Below, piece after piece: positions 26,415-34,485 of a stretch of 64,000 bases of DNA (the stretch's first letter is position 1; every line of letters begins with the position of its first letter). Origin of the DNA: Nocardia nova (GTDB lineage: Bacteria; Actinomycetota; Actinomycetes; Mycobacteriales; Mycobacteriaceae); the NCBI RefSeq assembly GCF_002933465.1, contig NZ_PSZE01000027.1, positions 1 through 64,000 on the forward strand. The letters run 5' to 3'. The notes under the pieces were generated by a model that was not told the DNA's origin, did not search any database, and saw nothing but the letters and a program-made list of their open reading frames with translations. Both the position numbers and the translations under genes were made by a program.

Positions 26415-26522
26415 GTGGATCCGATGGTCGTTCTTTCCTGGATCGATACCGGCTCTGCGGCAGTCTCGAACGGACTGACGATCGCCGCCCAGGTGCTCTC
26501 GCTCGTCCTTCCGTTCCTCTGA
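26415..26522 (+). CDS. Small hydrophobic peptide (35 residues)
   Basis: GTG 26415 has AAGGG 9 bases upstream; ATG 26424 is an alternative. The peptide begins VDPMVVLSWIDTGSAAVSNG and ends AAQVLSLVLPFL, with one Trp and a hydrophobic C-terminal half able to form a membrane helix. It has its own promoter candidate and is followed by a perfect 15-bp hairpin. It could be a membrane peptide, a type I toxin-like peptide or a leader peptide. I know no family. Confidence 0.5.
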   Translation: MDPMVVLSWIDTGSAAVSNGLTIAAQVLSLVLPFL

Positions 26523-26535
26523 GCTGCTAAACACC

Positions 26536-26585
26536 GGATCAGCGCCCCGGTCCAGTCGGCGTTGACGACGCCGGGGCGCTGATCC
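26536..26585 (+). terminator. Strong hairpin with perfect 15-bp stem
   Basis: GGATCAGCGCCCCGG (26536-26550) pairs perfectly with CCGGGGCGCTGATCC (26571-26585) across a 20-base loop. There is no T-run, which is common for actinobacterial terminators. It follows the small peptide gene by 13 bases and precedes the cutinase operon, so it may end or attenuate transcription. Confidence 0.65.
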
Positions 26586-26648
26586 CCGAAAACGCCACAC
26601 CATTCATTCCTTCCTTTTCCCTCCCTCCGTTCGAAGGGTTTATTCGGC

Positions 26649-27569
26649 ATGCCGAAAACAGGATTCAGAAACGCCAAGAGAAGAACCGCGACACCCTACA
26701 AAGGGTCGGATCGGTCACAGACAGAGAAGTCCCGACCGGCGTCGCTTATGGTTGCCGGTGCTGTCCCGCTGTTGATCGCACTCGCGTGCGCCGGCCCGGC
26801 GGGTGCATCGACGGCTTCGACCGCGGACCAGCCTGGCGTTACCAGCCCTTCCCAGCCCGGCACCGCGACACCGCCGCCCCCACCTGCACCGCCGCCGCCT
26901 GCGCCGGAACCTCAACCGGAACCGGCACCAGAGCCTCAGCCGGTATATGTCGAGCAGCCACCCGAGGTCCGCAACGGGCCCACCCCGCGCCCCGAACCCG
27001 CCGACGACCCGGCCCCGCCGGTGCAGGTGCAAGACCTGCATCTGCCCGAGCCGGTGGCGCCCGTCGCGCCGATTCAGCCGCCGGACAACACGATTCGTAT
27101 CGGGCAATGGCAGGCCCCGGCACCGGATTGGCTTCCACCCCAGGCACGTGACTGCATCAACAACACCGCAGCCGGGGCGGAAGCGCAGGTCGCCACGGCC
27201 CTGGATTCGATCGGCATCCCGGCTGGGCGCTCGGACCGGGTCAGCGGCGCAACCCTGGCCGGCGCCGGGATCGGCGGCGCGGCCGGAGCGGTCGCGGCCG
27301 GCGCACCGGCGGCGGCCGCGGGTGCGGTCGTGGGCGGGCTGATCGGCGGCACCATCGGCGGAATCGCCGGCGCGGCAGTAGGAACCGTGGTGCCGGTCCC
27401 GGTCGTGGGCACCGTCACCTCCGGCGTGGCAGGCACTGCGGTCGGTGCCGCGGCCGGTGCGGCAGCGGGGGCGGCCATCGCTGGCATCCCCGCAGCGGTG
27501 GCCGGAGCATTGGCCGGCGGCACCGTCGGAGCCGGTTTCGGCGCCGGGGTCGGGGTGGGCCAGCCGTGA
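26649..27569 (+). CDS. Exported Pro-rich protein with glycine-zipper membrane tail
   Basis: A 306-residue protein. GAAGGG lies 10 bases before ATG 26649. A twin-basic start and a hydrophobic stretch (LMVAGAVPLLIALACAGPAGA, about 33-53) form a signal peptide. Next comes a Pro/Glu-rich linker (about 70-150), a short folded segment (IGQWQAPAPDWLPPQARDCI) and a C-terminal part of repeated G/A-x3-G (about 195-306), as in glycine-zipper membrane or pore-type proteins. It overlaps the cutinase gene by GTGA. It may anchor or oligomerise in the cell envelope. The family is not recognised. Confidence 0.7.
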   Translation: MPKTGFRNAKRRTATPYKGSDRSQTEKSRPASLMVAGAVPLLIALACAGPAGASTASTADQPGVTSPSQPGTATPPPPPAPPPPAPEPQPEPAPEPQPVYVEQPPEVRNGPTPRPEPADDPAPPVQVQDLHLPEPVAPVAPIQPPDNTIRIGQWQAPAPDWLPPQARDCINNTAAGAEAQVATALDSIGIPAGRSDRVSGATLAGAGIGGAAGAVAAGAPAAAAGAVVGGLIGGTIGGIAGAAVGTVVPVPVVGTVTSGVAGTAVGAAAGAAAGAAIAGIPAAVAGALAGGTVGAGFGAGVGVGQP

Positions 27570-28804
27570 CCACCACAACCCGTACCCTGACAACCCGGGC
27601 CGCGATCGCTGTCAGCACAGCATGCGCCGCGACGGTGACCGGCCTAGCTTCTGCCGCGGGGGCGGTGCCGATCGGTCCCGGCTGCCCGGCCCTCTATGTG
27701 ATCGGGATCCAGGGCACCGGCCAATCGACTCCGGACCCGAGCGCGGACACCGGAGTGGTCGGGGCGCTGCTCGGCCAGGTGCAGGCAGCGGTCCCGACCT
27801 TGGTGCAGCACAGCACAGTTCCGTACCCAGCGGGCTTCGGCGGCATCGTTCCCGGCGGCGGACCGGAACCGTACGCAGAGTCGGCCAGCGAAGCGCTCGA
27901 CGGCATCAACGCTGCCGCCACCGACATCGTCGCCGCCTGCCCCGACACCTTGCTGGCCGGTGTGGCGTATTCGCAAGGTGCGCAGGCGATGGCGCAATTC
28001 GCCCAGCAGGTCGGTGCGGGCAACGGGCCCGTCGCGCCGGACAAGATCGCTGGGATCGTGCTCTACGCCAACCCCGACCGCCTCCCGAACTCCCCGGTTA
28101 TCCCGGGTCGGCCCGGACAGACTGTGCCCGACCCCGCACCGGGTACCGGAGGAGCCGCGGTGGCGGCGGTGCAGATTCTCAATCCGCCCGCGACCGGTAG
28201 TGGTATCGCTACCGACGGTGACGGCTACGGGTCATTGGCAGGCCGGGTCGCCGATATCTGCACCGACGGTGACTTGGCGTGCTCGGCGCCCGACCACGCG
28301 GCCCTGCTACGCGTCGGCGCGGAAATCGCCGCCCAAGCCGACTTGCACGACCCCATCGCTGCCCTGATGACGATCAACGGACTGTTCTCGACGGCAATGG
28401 GGCGAGCATGGACCACGGTGCTCGCCGAGGACTTCCACACCGACCCCGGCAACGCCGACTACCTTCCGGGAAAACCGTTGGCGCAGCGACTCATAGACGC
28501 CGCCGACCCCCGAGCCCCCGCACCGGGCACGGATCAGGTTCAGGCAGCCGCCCAGCGATGGGATCAGATCACCGCCGCAGCGGCGGCGAACCCACTCGGC
28601 ATCGTGCCGAAACTGGCCGGCCAACTGGCCGGTGCCTGGGGCGATTTGGTGGCAGACAACGCCGATCTGATCAACCCGGCGGTGTGGCTGCGCTACGGCG
28701 ACACCGTCGCCCGCCACAACGGCTACCTCACCAGCGGCCAACTCGCCTCCGGCGTCGCCTGGATGACCGCCCTCGCCCACGACGCCGCAGGACACCAGTC
28801 ATGA
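27566..28804 (+). CDS. Cutinase-family serine esterase, secreted
   Basis: A 412-residue protein starting at GTG 27566. A signal peptide ends near residue 33 (ASAAGA). The cutinase domain shows CPALYVIGIQGTGQS with Cys40 and the nucleophile elbow AYSQGA with Ser136. A second cysteine, Cys125, can form the usual disulfide. The C-terminal part (about 250-412) is a long helical extension not found in short cutinases. The enzyme should hydrolyse esters in the mycolic envelope or of lipids. It is coupled to the genes before and after it. Confidence 0.88.
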   Translation: MTTTTRTLTTRAAIAVSTACAATVTGLASAAGAVPIGPGCPALYVIGIQGTGQSTPDPSADTGVVGALLGQVQAAVPTLVQHSTVPYPAGFGGIVPGGGPEPYAESASEALDGINAAATDIVAACPDTLLAGVAYSQGAQAMAQFAQQVGAGNGPVAPDKIAGIVLYANPDRLPNSPVIPGRPGQTVPDPAPGTGGAAVAAVQILNPPATGSGIATDGDGYGSLAGRVADICTDGDLACSAPDHAALLRVGAEIAAQADLHDPIAALMTINGLFSTAMGRAWTTVLAEDFHTDPGNADYLPGKPLAQRLIDAADPRAPAPGTDQVQAAAQRWDQITAAAAANPLGIVPKLAGQLAGAWGDLVADNADLINPAVWLRYGDTVARHNGYLTSGQLASGVAWMTALAHDAAGHQS

Positions 28805-29898
28805 ACGACACCGACACCGACTTCTACACCCCGCCCACCCTTCACGACTCCATCGAGCCCGGCCGTATCCTGCGCATACGCCCCACCGACACACCCGCGT
28901 TGACCGGGGCAGGCGCCGCGTGGCAGCTGCTCTACACCTCCACCGACACCCACGGCGAACTCACCACGGCCTCCGGCATCGTGATCGCCCCCGACACCGA
29001 TCCCGAACTCGGGCCAGGGCCGATCCTGCTGTATTGCCCCGCCTTCCACGGACTCGGCGGACCCTGTGCACCGTCGCGGCTGCTGGCCATCGGTGCCGAA
29101 CCCGACACCGAAGCGATCACCGCTGCACTGGAGCGCGGATGGTTCGTCGCTGTCGCCGACGGGGAAAACCTCGGTGTCACCGGGCAAGGCCCGCACACCT
29201 TCCTCGCCGGCCGCGCCGCAGCGCACCACGCCCTCGACCTCGCCCGCGCCACCGCCACGATCCCGGACCTGAACGCGCAGGGATCACCGGTGGTGGCCTG
29301 GGGGTACGCCGACGGCGCCCGCGCGGTCACGGTCGCGGCGCAGCTGCACCGCTCCTACGCACCCGAGGTGGACCTGCGCGGTGTCGCGGCCGGTGCGACC
29401 ATCACCGTTCCCGGCGCGCTGGTGGCGACGCTGAACACCAGTCCGTTTTCCGCGCTCGTGCTGGCCGGGCTCATCGGCTTGTCGCGCGCCTACCACCATC
29501 TCCCTCTGCGACATGTGCTCTCGGCCGACGGCCGACAGATCATCGCCGAAGCCGAAACCCGCAGTGCCCCAATGCTGCTGGCGCAGTATCGGCGTCCGGT
29601 CGAGCACTGGTGCGATCGCGCGCAGCCGTGGACCGATCCCATGTGGCATTACGTCCTGGCCCGCGAAACCATCCCCGTCGACCAGCTACTGGCCGTGCCG
29701 GTGCACCTCTACCACGGCGCCCGCGACGCGCTGGTGCCGATCGGACAGAGCACCCGCCTGCTGTCGGCCTACCGCGAGGGCGGGATCGAGGTGAGTTGGC
29801 GCAACTACGACCGCGGCCACCTCGACACCGCCCGCGACGCCATCACCGAAACCGTCGCCCACTTGGCCGACTACCTCAACCGAAATCGCGAGGGATGA
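28801..29898 (+). CDS. Secretory-lipase-fold protein lacking the catalytic serine
   Basis: A 365-residue protein starting at ATG 28801, overlapping the cutinase stop. It matches the LIP-type lipase layout: WQLLYTSTDTHGELTTASGI, YCPAFHGLGGPCAPS and HTFLAGRAAAHHALDLARAT. The nucleophile elbow expected as G-x-S-x-G reads GYADG (168-172), with Ala170 in place of Ser. The Asp and His regions (GARDALVP, DRGHLDT) are kept. No signal peptide is visible. It is probably a non-catalytic binding protein or works by other residues. Confidence 0.75.
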   Translation: MNDTDTDFYTPPTLHDSIEPGRILRIRPTDTPALTGAGAAWQLLYTSTDTHGELTTASGIVIAPDTDPELGPGPILLYCPAFHGLGGPCAPSRLLAIGAEPDTEAITAALERGWFVAVADGENLGVTGQGPHTFLAGRAAAHHALDLARATATIPDLNAQGSPVVAWGYADGARAVTVAAQLHRSYAPEVDLRGVAAGATITVPGALVATLNTSPFSALVLAGLIGLSRAYHHLPLRHVLSADGRQIIAEAETRSAPMLLAQYRRPVEHWCDRAQPWTDPMWHYVLARETIPVDQLLAVPVHLYHGARDALVPIGQSTRLLSAYREGGIEVSWRNYDRGHLDTARDAITETVAHLADYLNRNREG

Positions 29899-29904
29899 AA
29901 AGCA

Positions 29905-31437
29905 ATGCGATGCAGCACAACTCGGCACTTCCGAAAAGCCGACCGCAAGAACCTGGTTCGCCGGGTGTGCGTGACAGCGGTGGGGGTCTCGCTGATCGCC
30001 GTGGGCGGCGTCCAGGTAGCGACGGCTGATCCGGCGGTGCCGATCGGGGACCGGTGCCCGGTGTTGTTCGTGTTCGGTGTCCAGGGGCCGGGCGAGTCGG
30101 CGACCGACACCGCACCGACTCTGGACACCGGCGCTCTCGGCCAACTGTTCACACCCCTGGAGGCGCGCGCCGGGGACCAGATCCAACGCCTCTACATCCC
30201 CTACGGAACCAGCGAGACCGGCGAGCCCGAGCCCTACGGCCAGGCCACCACCAGCGCCGCGCAGCGGCTCGAATCCGAGGCCAGCGAAGTCGTACATCGT
30301 TGCCCGACAACGAAGATCGCGGCGGTCGGCTACGGGCAGGGCGCGGCTGCCGTCGCCGATGTCGCCCACCGCGTCGGCGACAACACCGCCACCGTGGAAG
30401 CCGATTCCATCGCCGGGATCGCGCTGCTGGCCAACCCAGCGCGAGCGGGCAGCGACGTTTTTCCCGGCCGCCCGGAACAGACGACCCCCGCACCAGCACC
30501 CGGCACCACTGGAGCAGCGGTCGCGTCTATCCACTTCGCCAACACATCGCGCAACGGCACCGGCATCAGCGCCAACAGTAGCGAGGACGTGGGATTCGGT
30601 GCATTGGCCGGTCGAGTCGCCGACCTCTGCGTGCCAGGTGATTTGGCGTGCGACGCCCCCGCCGGTTCGCCATTGACGCAGACGGTGAAAAACATTGCCG
30701 CTCAATCCAACCTCGGTGATCCGGTTGCCGCCATCTCGACCATTGCTCAGGCGCTGGCGGCCACGACCTGGAAAACGGCAGTCGGCGTCGTCACCGACGA
30801 CATCGCCGGCAACAGCCTGGACGAGCTGAGCTACCAACCAGCCAAACCCCTGGGGCAACGCTTGGCGGAGGCGTCGGACCCGAGCACCCCGATGCCCGGT
30901 CCCGACGACGCGCTGGCCGCGTTGTTCCGGATCGGCACGATCGGACTCAACACCGTGGTGTCGGTGGCGCAGAAGGTATTCACCCCGGCCACGATCGCCG
31001 AGCTGGCCACTGTCGGGATGGCCAACCCCGCCGCCGCCCTCGGGATCCTCGGCACGAAACTCGCCGGCGCGGTCGCCGACCTGATCCCGCCGCAAACCGC
31101 GCTGAGCTGGGTGAACCAGGCATTCGACGCCATCACCTCCACCGTCACCGACGACCAGCAGCTCTACCAGCTGGCCACCTACACCCAATACAGCGACACC
31201 GCAGGCCACCACGCCGCCTACACCAGCACCCCCGCCACCCCAACCGGAACACCGGCCGTGGACGCGGTCGCCGACTGGTTCACCGCACTGGCCCACGACC
31301 TCGCCGCCACCGACCCCAGCATGGCAACGCCACTACCCCCGACAACCACCACGGAGCCGGCCGCATCGACGACGCCCGGTTCCGTCCCTGAGCGGACCGG
31401 CACGGCAACCCCTCCCCCTGCCGTGCCGAGTCCTTGA
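29905..31437 (+). CDS. Cutinase-family protein with a Ser-to-Gly elbow (pseudoenzyme), secreted
   Basis: A 510-residue protein. A signal peptide covers about 1-42 (VTAVGVSLIAVGGVQVATAD). The domain follows the cutinase pattern CPVLFVFGVQGPGES, but the elbow is GYGQGA (142-147), so Gly144 replaces the nucleophile. A long helical C-terminal extension parallels the paralogous cutinase at 27566 and adds a Pro/Thr-rich tail (about 465-510). It is most likely a binding or scaffold protein in the envelope. It is followed by a structured RNA element. Confidence 0.8.
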   Translation: MRCSTTRHFRKADRKNLVRRVCVTAVGVSLIAVGGVQVATADPAVPIGDRCPVLFVFGVQGPGESATDTAPTLDTGALGQLFTPLEARAGDQIQRLYIPYGTSETGEPEPYGQATTSAAQRLESEASEVVHRCPTTKIAAVGYGQGAAAVADVAHRVGDNTATVEADSIAGIALLANPARAGSDVFPGRPEQTTPAPAPGTTGAAVASIHFANTSRNGTGISANSSEDVGFGALAGRVADLCVPGDLACDAPAGSPLTQTVKNIAAQSNLGDPVAAISTIAQALAATTWKTAVGVVTDDIAGNSLDELSYQPAKPLGQRLAEASDPSTPMPGPDDALAALFRIGTIGLNTVVSVAQKVFTPATIAELATVGMANPAAALGILGTKLAGAVADLIPPQTALSWVNQAFDAITSTVTDDQQLYQLATYTQYSDTAGHHAAYTSTPATPTGTPAVDAVADWFTALAHDLAATDPSMATPLPPTTTTEPAASTTPGSVPERTGTATPPPAVPSP

Positions 31438-31439
31438 AC

Positions 31440-31509
31440 CCCTTCGGCGGAGACGGTTTCTCTGCGCCAGAGATCAGTTCCGTCCTCGCGGGCCGACTCC
31501 GCCGAAGGG
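31440..31509 (+). terminator. Branched hairpin between the cutinase genes and the transfer genes
   Basis: The outer arms CCCTTCGGCGGAG (31440-31452) and CTCCGCCGAAGGG (31497-31509) pair over 13 bp. GACGG (31452-31456) can pair with CCGTC (31480-31484), and TCTCTG-CGC-CAGAGA (31459-31473) closes the apex. No T-run follows. It may terminate, attenuate or stabilise mRNA at the border of two operon parts. Confidence 0.6.
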
Positions 31510-31549
31510 CCCATCCACCCACCCATCCACGCAGAGGAGGTGAACCACC

Positions 31550-32245
31550 ATGCCACACACCACATCCGCGGACACCACTCCCGCTCCAGGGGACGAATGG
31601 CGTTGGCTCGAGCCCGACTGTTCGAAAGAACTGCAGTCCGAGCCGACGCAACTGCATCCCGGTCGCACCGACACCCATCTCGCACCGCAGGCGCTGGGAC
31701 AGGAGCATCCGCGGCTCGGTATGCCGTCCGCGCGGGTGTGGATAGTCGTGGGTGCGACGGTGACTGTGGCCGCCGTCCTGGTGCTCATCGGTGCACTGGT
31801 CGTTGCCGATCCCGGCGGACACGGCCTGGCTCCGACCCAGACCGCGGCCCCGCCTACGAGCAACGCCGCAGCCGCTGGCGGGGCGTGCGCAGGACTCACC
31901 GGCACCACGGTCACCGATCGTGACGGTGACACACGGACCGTCGCCGGGGTCGTGGCGTCGTTCGAAAACGCCTACTACCGGCTCAGAAACGCAGACGCGG
32001 CATTGCGGGTCGTGGCGCCGGAGGCAGGCCTGGCGGTCGATGCGCTCGCCGCCGGGATCGCCTCGATCCCGGCCGGCAGCACCTATTGCGTGGCGATCAC
32101 CCCGATCGCCGGTGGTAGCGCGAACGTGCACGTGGTCGAGCAACATCCCGACCGCACCCGCACCGACTACCTGCAAGTGATCAACACCCGCCCCGCCGGG
32201 CCCGGCTTGGTGATCACCAACATCCAGAAGCAGGCCGGACCATGA
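31550..32245 (+). CDS. Single-pass membrane protein of the transfer locus
   Basis: A 231-residue protein. ATG 31550 follows a GAGGAGG site. The cytoplasmic N-terminus is acidic (about 1-60), then one membrane helix VWIVVGATVTVAAVLVLIGA (about 63-85) and an exported domain with two Cys (ACAGLTG at about 111 and TYCVAIT at about 183), probably a disulfide. It resembles conserved proteins of actinobacterial conjugative elements; I recall the domain name DUF8176 but cannot confirm it. It overlaps the next gene by ATGA, so it belongs to the secretion operon. It may be a channel or pilus component. Confidence 0.65.
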   Translation: MPHTTSADTTPAPGDEWRWLEPDCSKELQSEPTQLHPGRTDTHLAPQALGQEHPRLGMPSARVWIVVGATVTVAAVLVLIGALVVADPGGHGLAPTQTAAPPTSNAAAAGGACAGLTGTTVTDRDGDTRTVAGVVASFENAYYRLRNADAALRVVAPEAGLAVDALAAGIASIPAGSTYCVAITPIAGGSANVHVVEQHPDRTRTDYLQVINTRPAGPGLVITNIQKQAGP

Positions 32246-32898
32246 CCGCCCTCGCCGTACACACTTACGGTGAGCCCGGCGACGGACGTCTCGACCCGAC
32301 CACCGTCACAGGACCCGACCCGGAAAACCGTGCGCCGGTGAGGAATTCACCGTTACCCGTCACGGGGGCGTATCCGCCGCTGTTCGCGGTGCTCGGCGCG
32401 CACGGCGGTGCGGGCACCTCGACGCTGGCCCGGTGGTGGGCACACGCCGCCGATATCGGGCTGGCGTGGCCCGCATCGACAGTGAGCACCCAGCGGGTAG
32501 TGGTCGCGGCTCGTGACTGCCTGCCCGGGTTGACCGCTGCTGCGGACCGGCTACGGGAATGGCACGCCGGGCTAACACCCCCGGGGGTGACCGTGGTCGG
32601 GCTGGTGCTCGTCCCACCGCGGCCCGGCCGGGTTCCGCTGGCGGTGCGTCGCTACCGCAGCACGGTCGCCGCCCTGGTCGAGGGCGCTGTGTGGTCGGTC
32701 CGGTGGCACGACGAACTGCTCACCCATGAACTCGACGACCTCGCGGCCTACACGCCCAGCGACCTGCCGCCACCTCGGCGAGCCCATCTGAGCGAGGCGG
32801 TCCCGGTCGACGTCCACCGCGTCGGCGCAGCGATTACCGCACGCATCGCCACCACCCGGCCTGTCCAATCCGATCCCACACCCAGGAGACGCCCATGA
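32242..32898 (+). CDS. DUF6668-like P-loop protein
   Basis: A 218-residue protein. FAVLGAHGGAGTSTLARWW (about 48-66) is a deviant Walker A of the ParA/MinD type. VVAARDCLPGLTAAADRL and VVGLVLVPPRPGRVPLAVRR fit DUF6668 proteins of Streptomyces and Nocardia mobile elements as I remember them. It is likely a cytoplasmic ATPase-like accessory factor of the transfer apparatus. It is coupled to the genes on both sides by ATGA. Confidence 0.7.
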   Translation: MTALAVHTYGEPGDGRLDPTTVTGPDPENRAPVRNSPLPVTGAYPPLFAVLGAHGGAGTSTLARWWAHAADIGLAWPASTVSTQRVVVAARDCLPGLTAAADRLREWHAGLTPPGVTVVGLVLVPPRPGRVPLAVRRYRSTVAALVEGAVWSVRWHDELLTHELDDLAAYTPSDLPPPRRAHLSEAVPVDVHRVGAAITARIATTRPVQSDPTPRRRP

Positions 32899-33179
32899 CG
32901 CACTCCGTCATCGCCAGTATTGCTGTTCTGGCGCAGCAGATTCCGATCACGCCCGAGGCGCCGCCGGGGTCTGCGGGGCTGACCAAGGTTGTGAACTGGC
33001 TGGCCTGGGCGGTGATGCTCGCCGGTATCGCGGCACTCATCTACGCCGGCGGCAAATTCGGGTGGGAACGCTGGCACGGCGGCGCGGTGGAGAGCCCCAA
33101 GATCGTGTTGGGCGCCCTCGTCGGCGGAATCATCGCCACCAGCGCCGGATCCATCATGACTCAAATCGTCGCCAAATAA
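32895..33179 (+). CDS. VirB2/TrbC-like small membrane protein
   Basis: A 94-residue protein with two hydrophobic segments (VVNWLAWAVMLAGIAALIYA and IVLGALVGGIIATSAGSI) separated by a short charged loop. This layout matches pilin-like VirB2/TrbC subunits of type IV secretion systems. It overlaps the previous gene by ATGA. A signal for processing is not clear. The gene at 34224 has a similar two-helix design. Confidence 0.6.
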   Translation: MTHSVIASIAVLAQQIPITPEAPPGSAGLTKVVNWLAWAVMLAGIAALIYAGGKFGWERWHGGAVESPKIVLGALVGGIIATSAGSIMTQIVAK

Positions 33180-33291
33180 GCAGTGCGACCACGGATCTGG
33201 CTTGCCGCACACATGGGTGACGGGGCACTTCGAAACGCTGACCCAACCGTCTCAACAAGTACTCGATTCTGAAACAAAGGAAGTCACACCT

Positions 33292-34227
33292 ATGCCAGTC
33301 ACCGACACCTCCCCATTGGTCATGACCGCCAGCGACGGGCTCATGCTGGCCGGAGATCGTTGTGGGCCAACATTCGCCGCAGCGACCGTTGTCTATGTTC
33401 ATGGGTTGCTGTGCGACGGCAGCTGGTGGCAACCGCTGATCGAGCATGTCCACGATCGCCTCGACGGCCAGATCGCTCAAATCGTCTGGGATCAACGCGG
33501 GCACGGCCGCTCCGGGCGCCCCCACCGCAGCGTCGAGACCACCCTTGAGCATTTGGCCGACGATCTCGACGCGGTGCTTACCCAGGCAACCGGGTCAGTC
33601 GTGCTGGTCACGCACTCGGCCGGATCCTTGGTCGCTGCGGCCTACGCGCAGCGATACCCGGCTCGCGCGGCCGCCCTGTCGGGACTGGTGCTGTTCAACG
33701 CCACCGGCGAATTCCCCGAATTCCCCGCCCTGCCATCCCATTTCATGACAGCCGCAGCACGGATCAAGATGCTTCGCCACGGCAGGCTCGACCACATCGC
33801 GGCCGCGGCAGCGTCGATGGCCGAACGACGCTTCCGCCGCACGGCACGCCGGCTGGGGTCTAGGGCTCCGCTGGCCACCGGGGCCCGTCCGGGTGATCCG
33901 CGGGTGCTGACCGACCTCATGCACGCCTACCGCCACTTCTACCTCGACCCCGAGACCGCGGCCGGGTTGCGGTCGCTGCCGTCGTTCGTGGTCACCGGCG
34001 ACCGCGACCGGGTCGTCCCCGCCGCACAATCGACCCGGTTCGCTGAGAAGATCTGGGCCGACCAGCATGTGGTGCCCAGTGCCGGGCACTCGCTACCGAG
34101 AAGTGACCCGGAGACGGCCGCCGAGGTGATCGTCGCGGCCCTTGAGGTCGCCTACCGCGCCGACGTCGACCAGTTGCTGCTCGATCAGGACGGCGAGTTG
34201 GCCGCCGACACCGATGGTGCGCCGTGA
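33292..34227 (+). CDS. Alpha/beta hydrolase inside the transfer operon
   Basis: A 311-residue protein. ATG 33292 is chosen for its AAAGGAAG site (33276-33283). An earlier frame start at 33202 lacks one. VVYVHGLLCDGSWW supplies the oxyanion region, THSAGS the nucleophile serine (about 103), GDRDRVVP the Asp and SAGHSLPR the His. No signal peptide is visible. It is preceded by a 112-base gap, unlike its neighbours, and may be a later insertion into the operon. Its role in transfer is unknown. Confidence 0.85.
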   Translation: MPVTDTSPLVMTASDGLMLAGDRCGPTFAAATVVYVHGLLCDGSWWQPLIEHVHDRLDGQIAQIVWDQRGHGRSGRPHRSVETTLEHLADDLDAVLTQATGSVVLVTHSAGSLVAAAYAQRYPARAAALSGLVLFNATGEFPEFPALPSHFMTAAARIKMLRHGRLDHIAAAAASMAERRFRRTARRLGSRAPLATGARPGDPRVLTDLMHAYRHFYLDPETAAGLRSLPSFVVTGDRDRVVPAAQSTRFAEKIWADQHVVPSAGHSLPRSDPETAAEVIVAALEVAYRADVDQLLLDQDGELAADTDGAP

Positions 34228-34460
34228 GCGCCGCCACCCGCCTGGACCCGCAAGTCCTCGCCCCGCTGACCCAGCTGCTCGGGTGGCTGGCCTGGCTGGT
34301 GCTGCTGCTCGCGATCGCCCGCACCATCTGGATCGGCTGGCAGCTGGCATGGCGACTACACCGCGAGGAAGCGATCGAAGGACTCGCCGGCGCCCTGCTC
34401 GCCGCCGTCCTCGTCGGCTCCGCCAGCGGCATCGCCGCCGCACTGTTCCCCACCCACTGA
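34224..34460 (+). CDS. Small two-helix membrane protein
   Basis: A 78-residue protein starting at GTG 34224, overlapping the hydrolase stop. Two hydrophobic helices (LLGWLAWLVLLLAIARTIWI and LLAAVLVGSASGIAAALF) flank a charged loop WRLHREEAIEG. It resembles the VirB2/TrbC-like protein at 32895 in layout but not clearly in sequence. It is probably a membrane subunit of the transfer channel. Confidence 0.6.
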   Translation: MSAATRLDPQVLAPLTQLLGWLAWLVLLLAIARTIWIGWQLAWRLHREEAIEGLAGALLAAVLVGSASGIAAALFPTH

Positions 34461-34485
34461 ACTCCGAACCCCTGGGGAGACACCA

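Noticed and set aside
29686..31296. Open frame of 536 codons on the minus strand opposite the second cutinase gene
   Set aside because: The translation is Gly/Val/Arg-rich low-complexity text typical of an antisense shadow, while the plus strand encodes a signal peptide and a cutinase fold.
32895..34460. Idea that the two small membrane proteins are duplicates of one gene
   Set aside because: They share layout (two helices and a charged loop) but little sequence, so common origin is not supported by eye.
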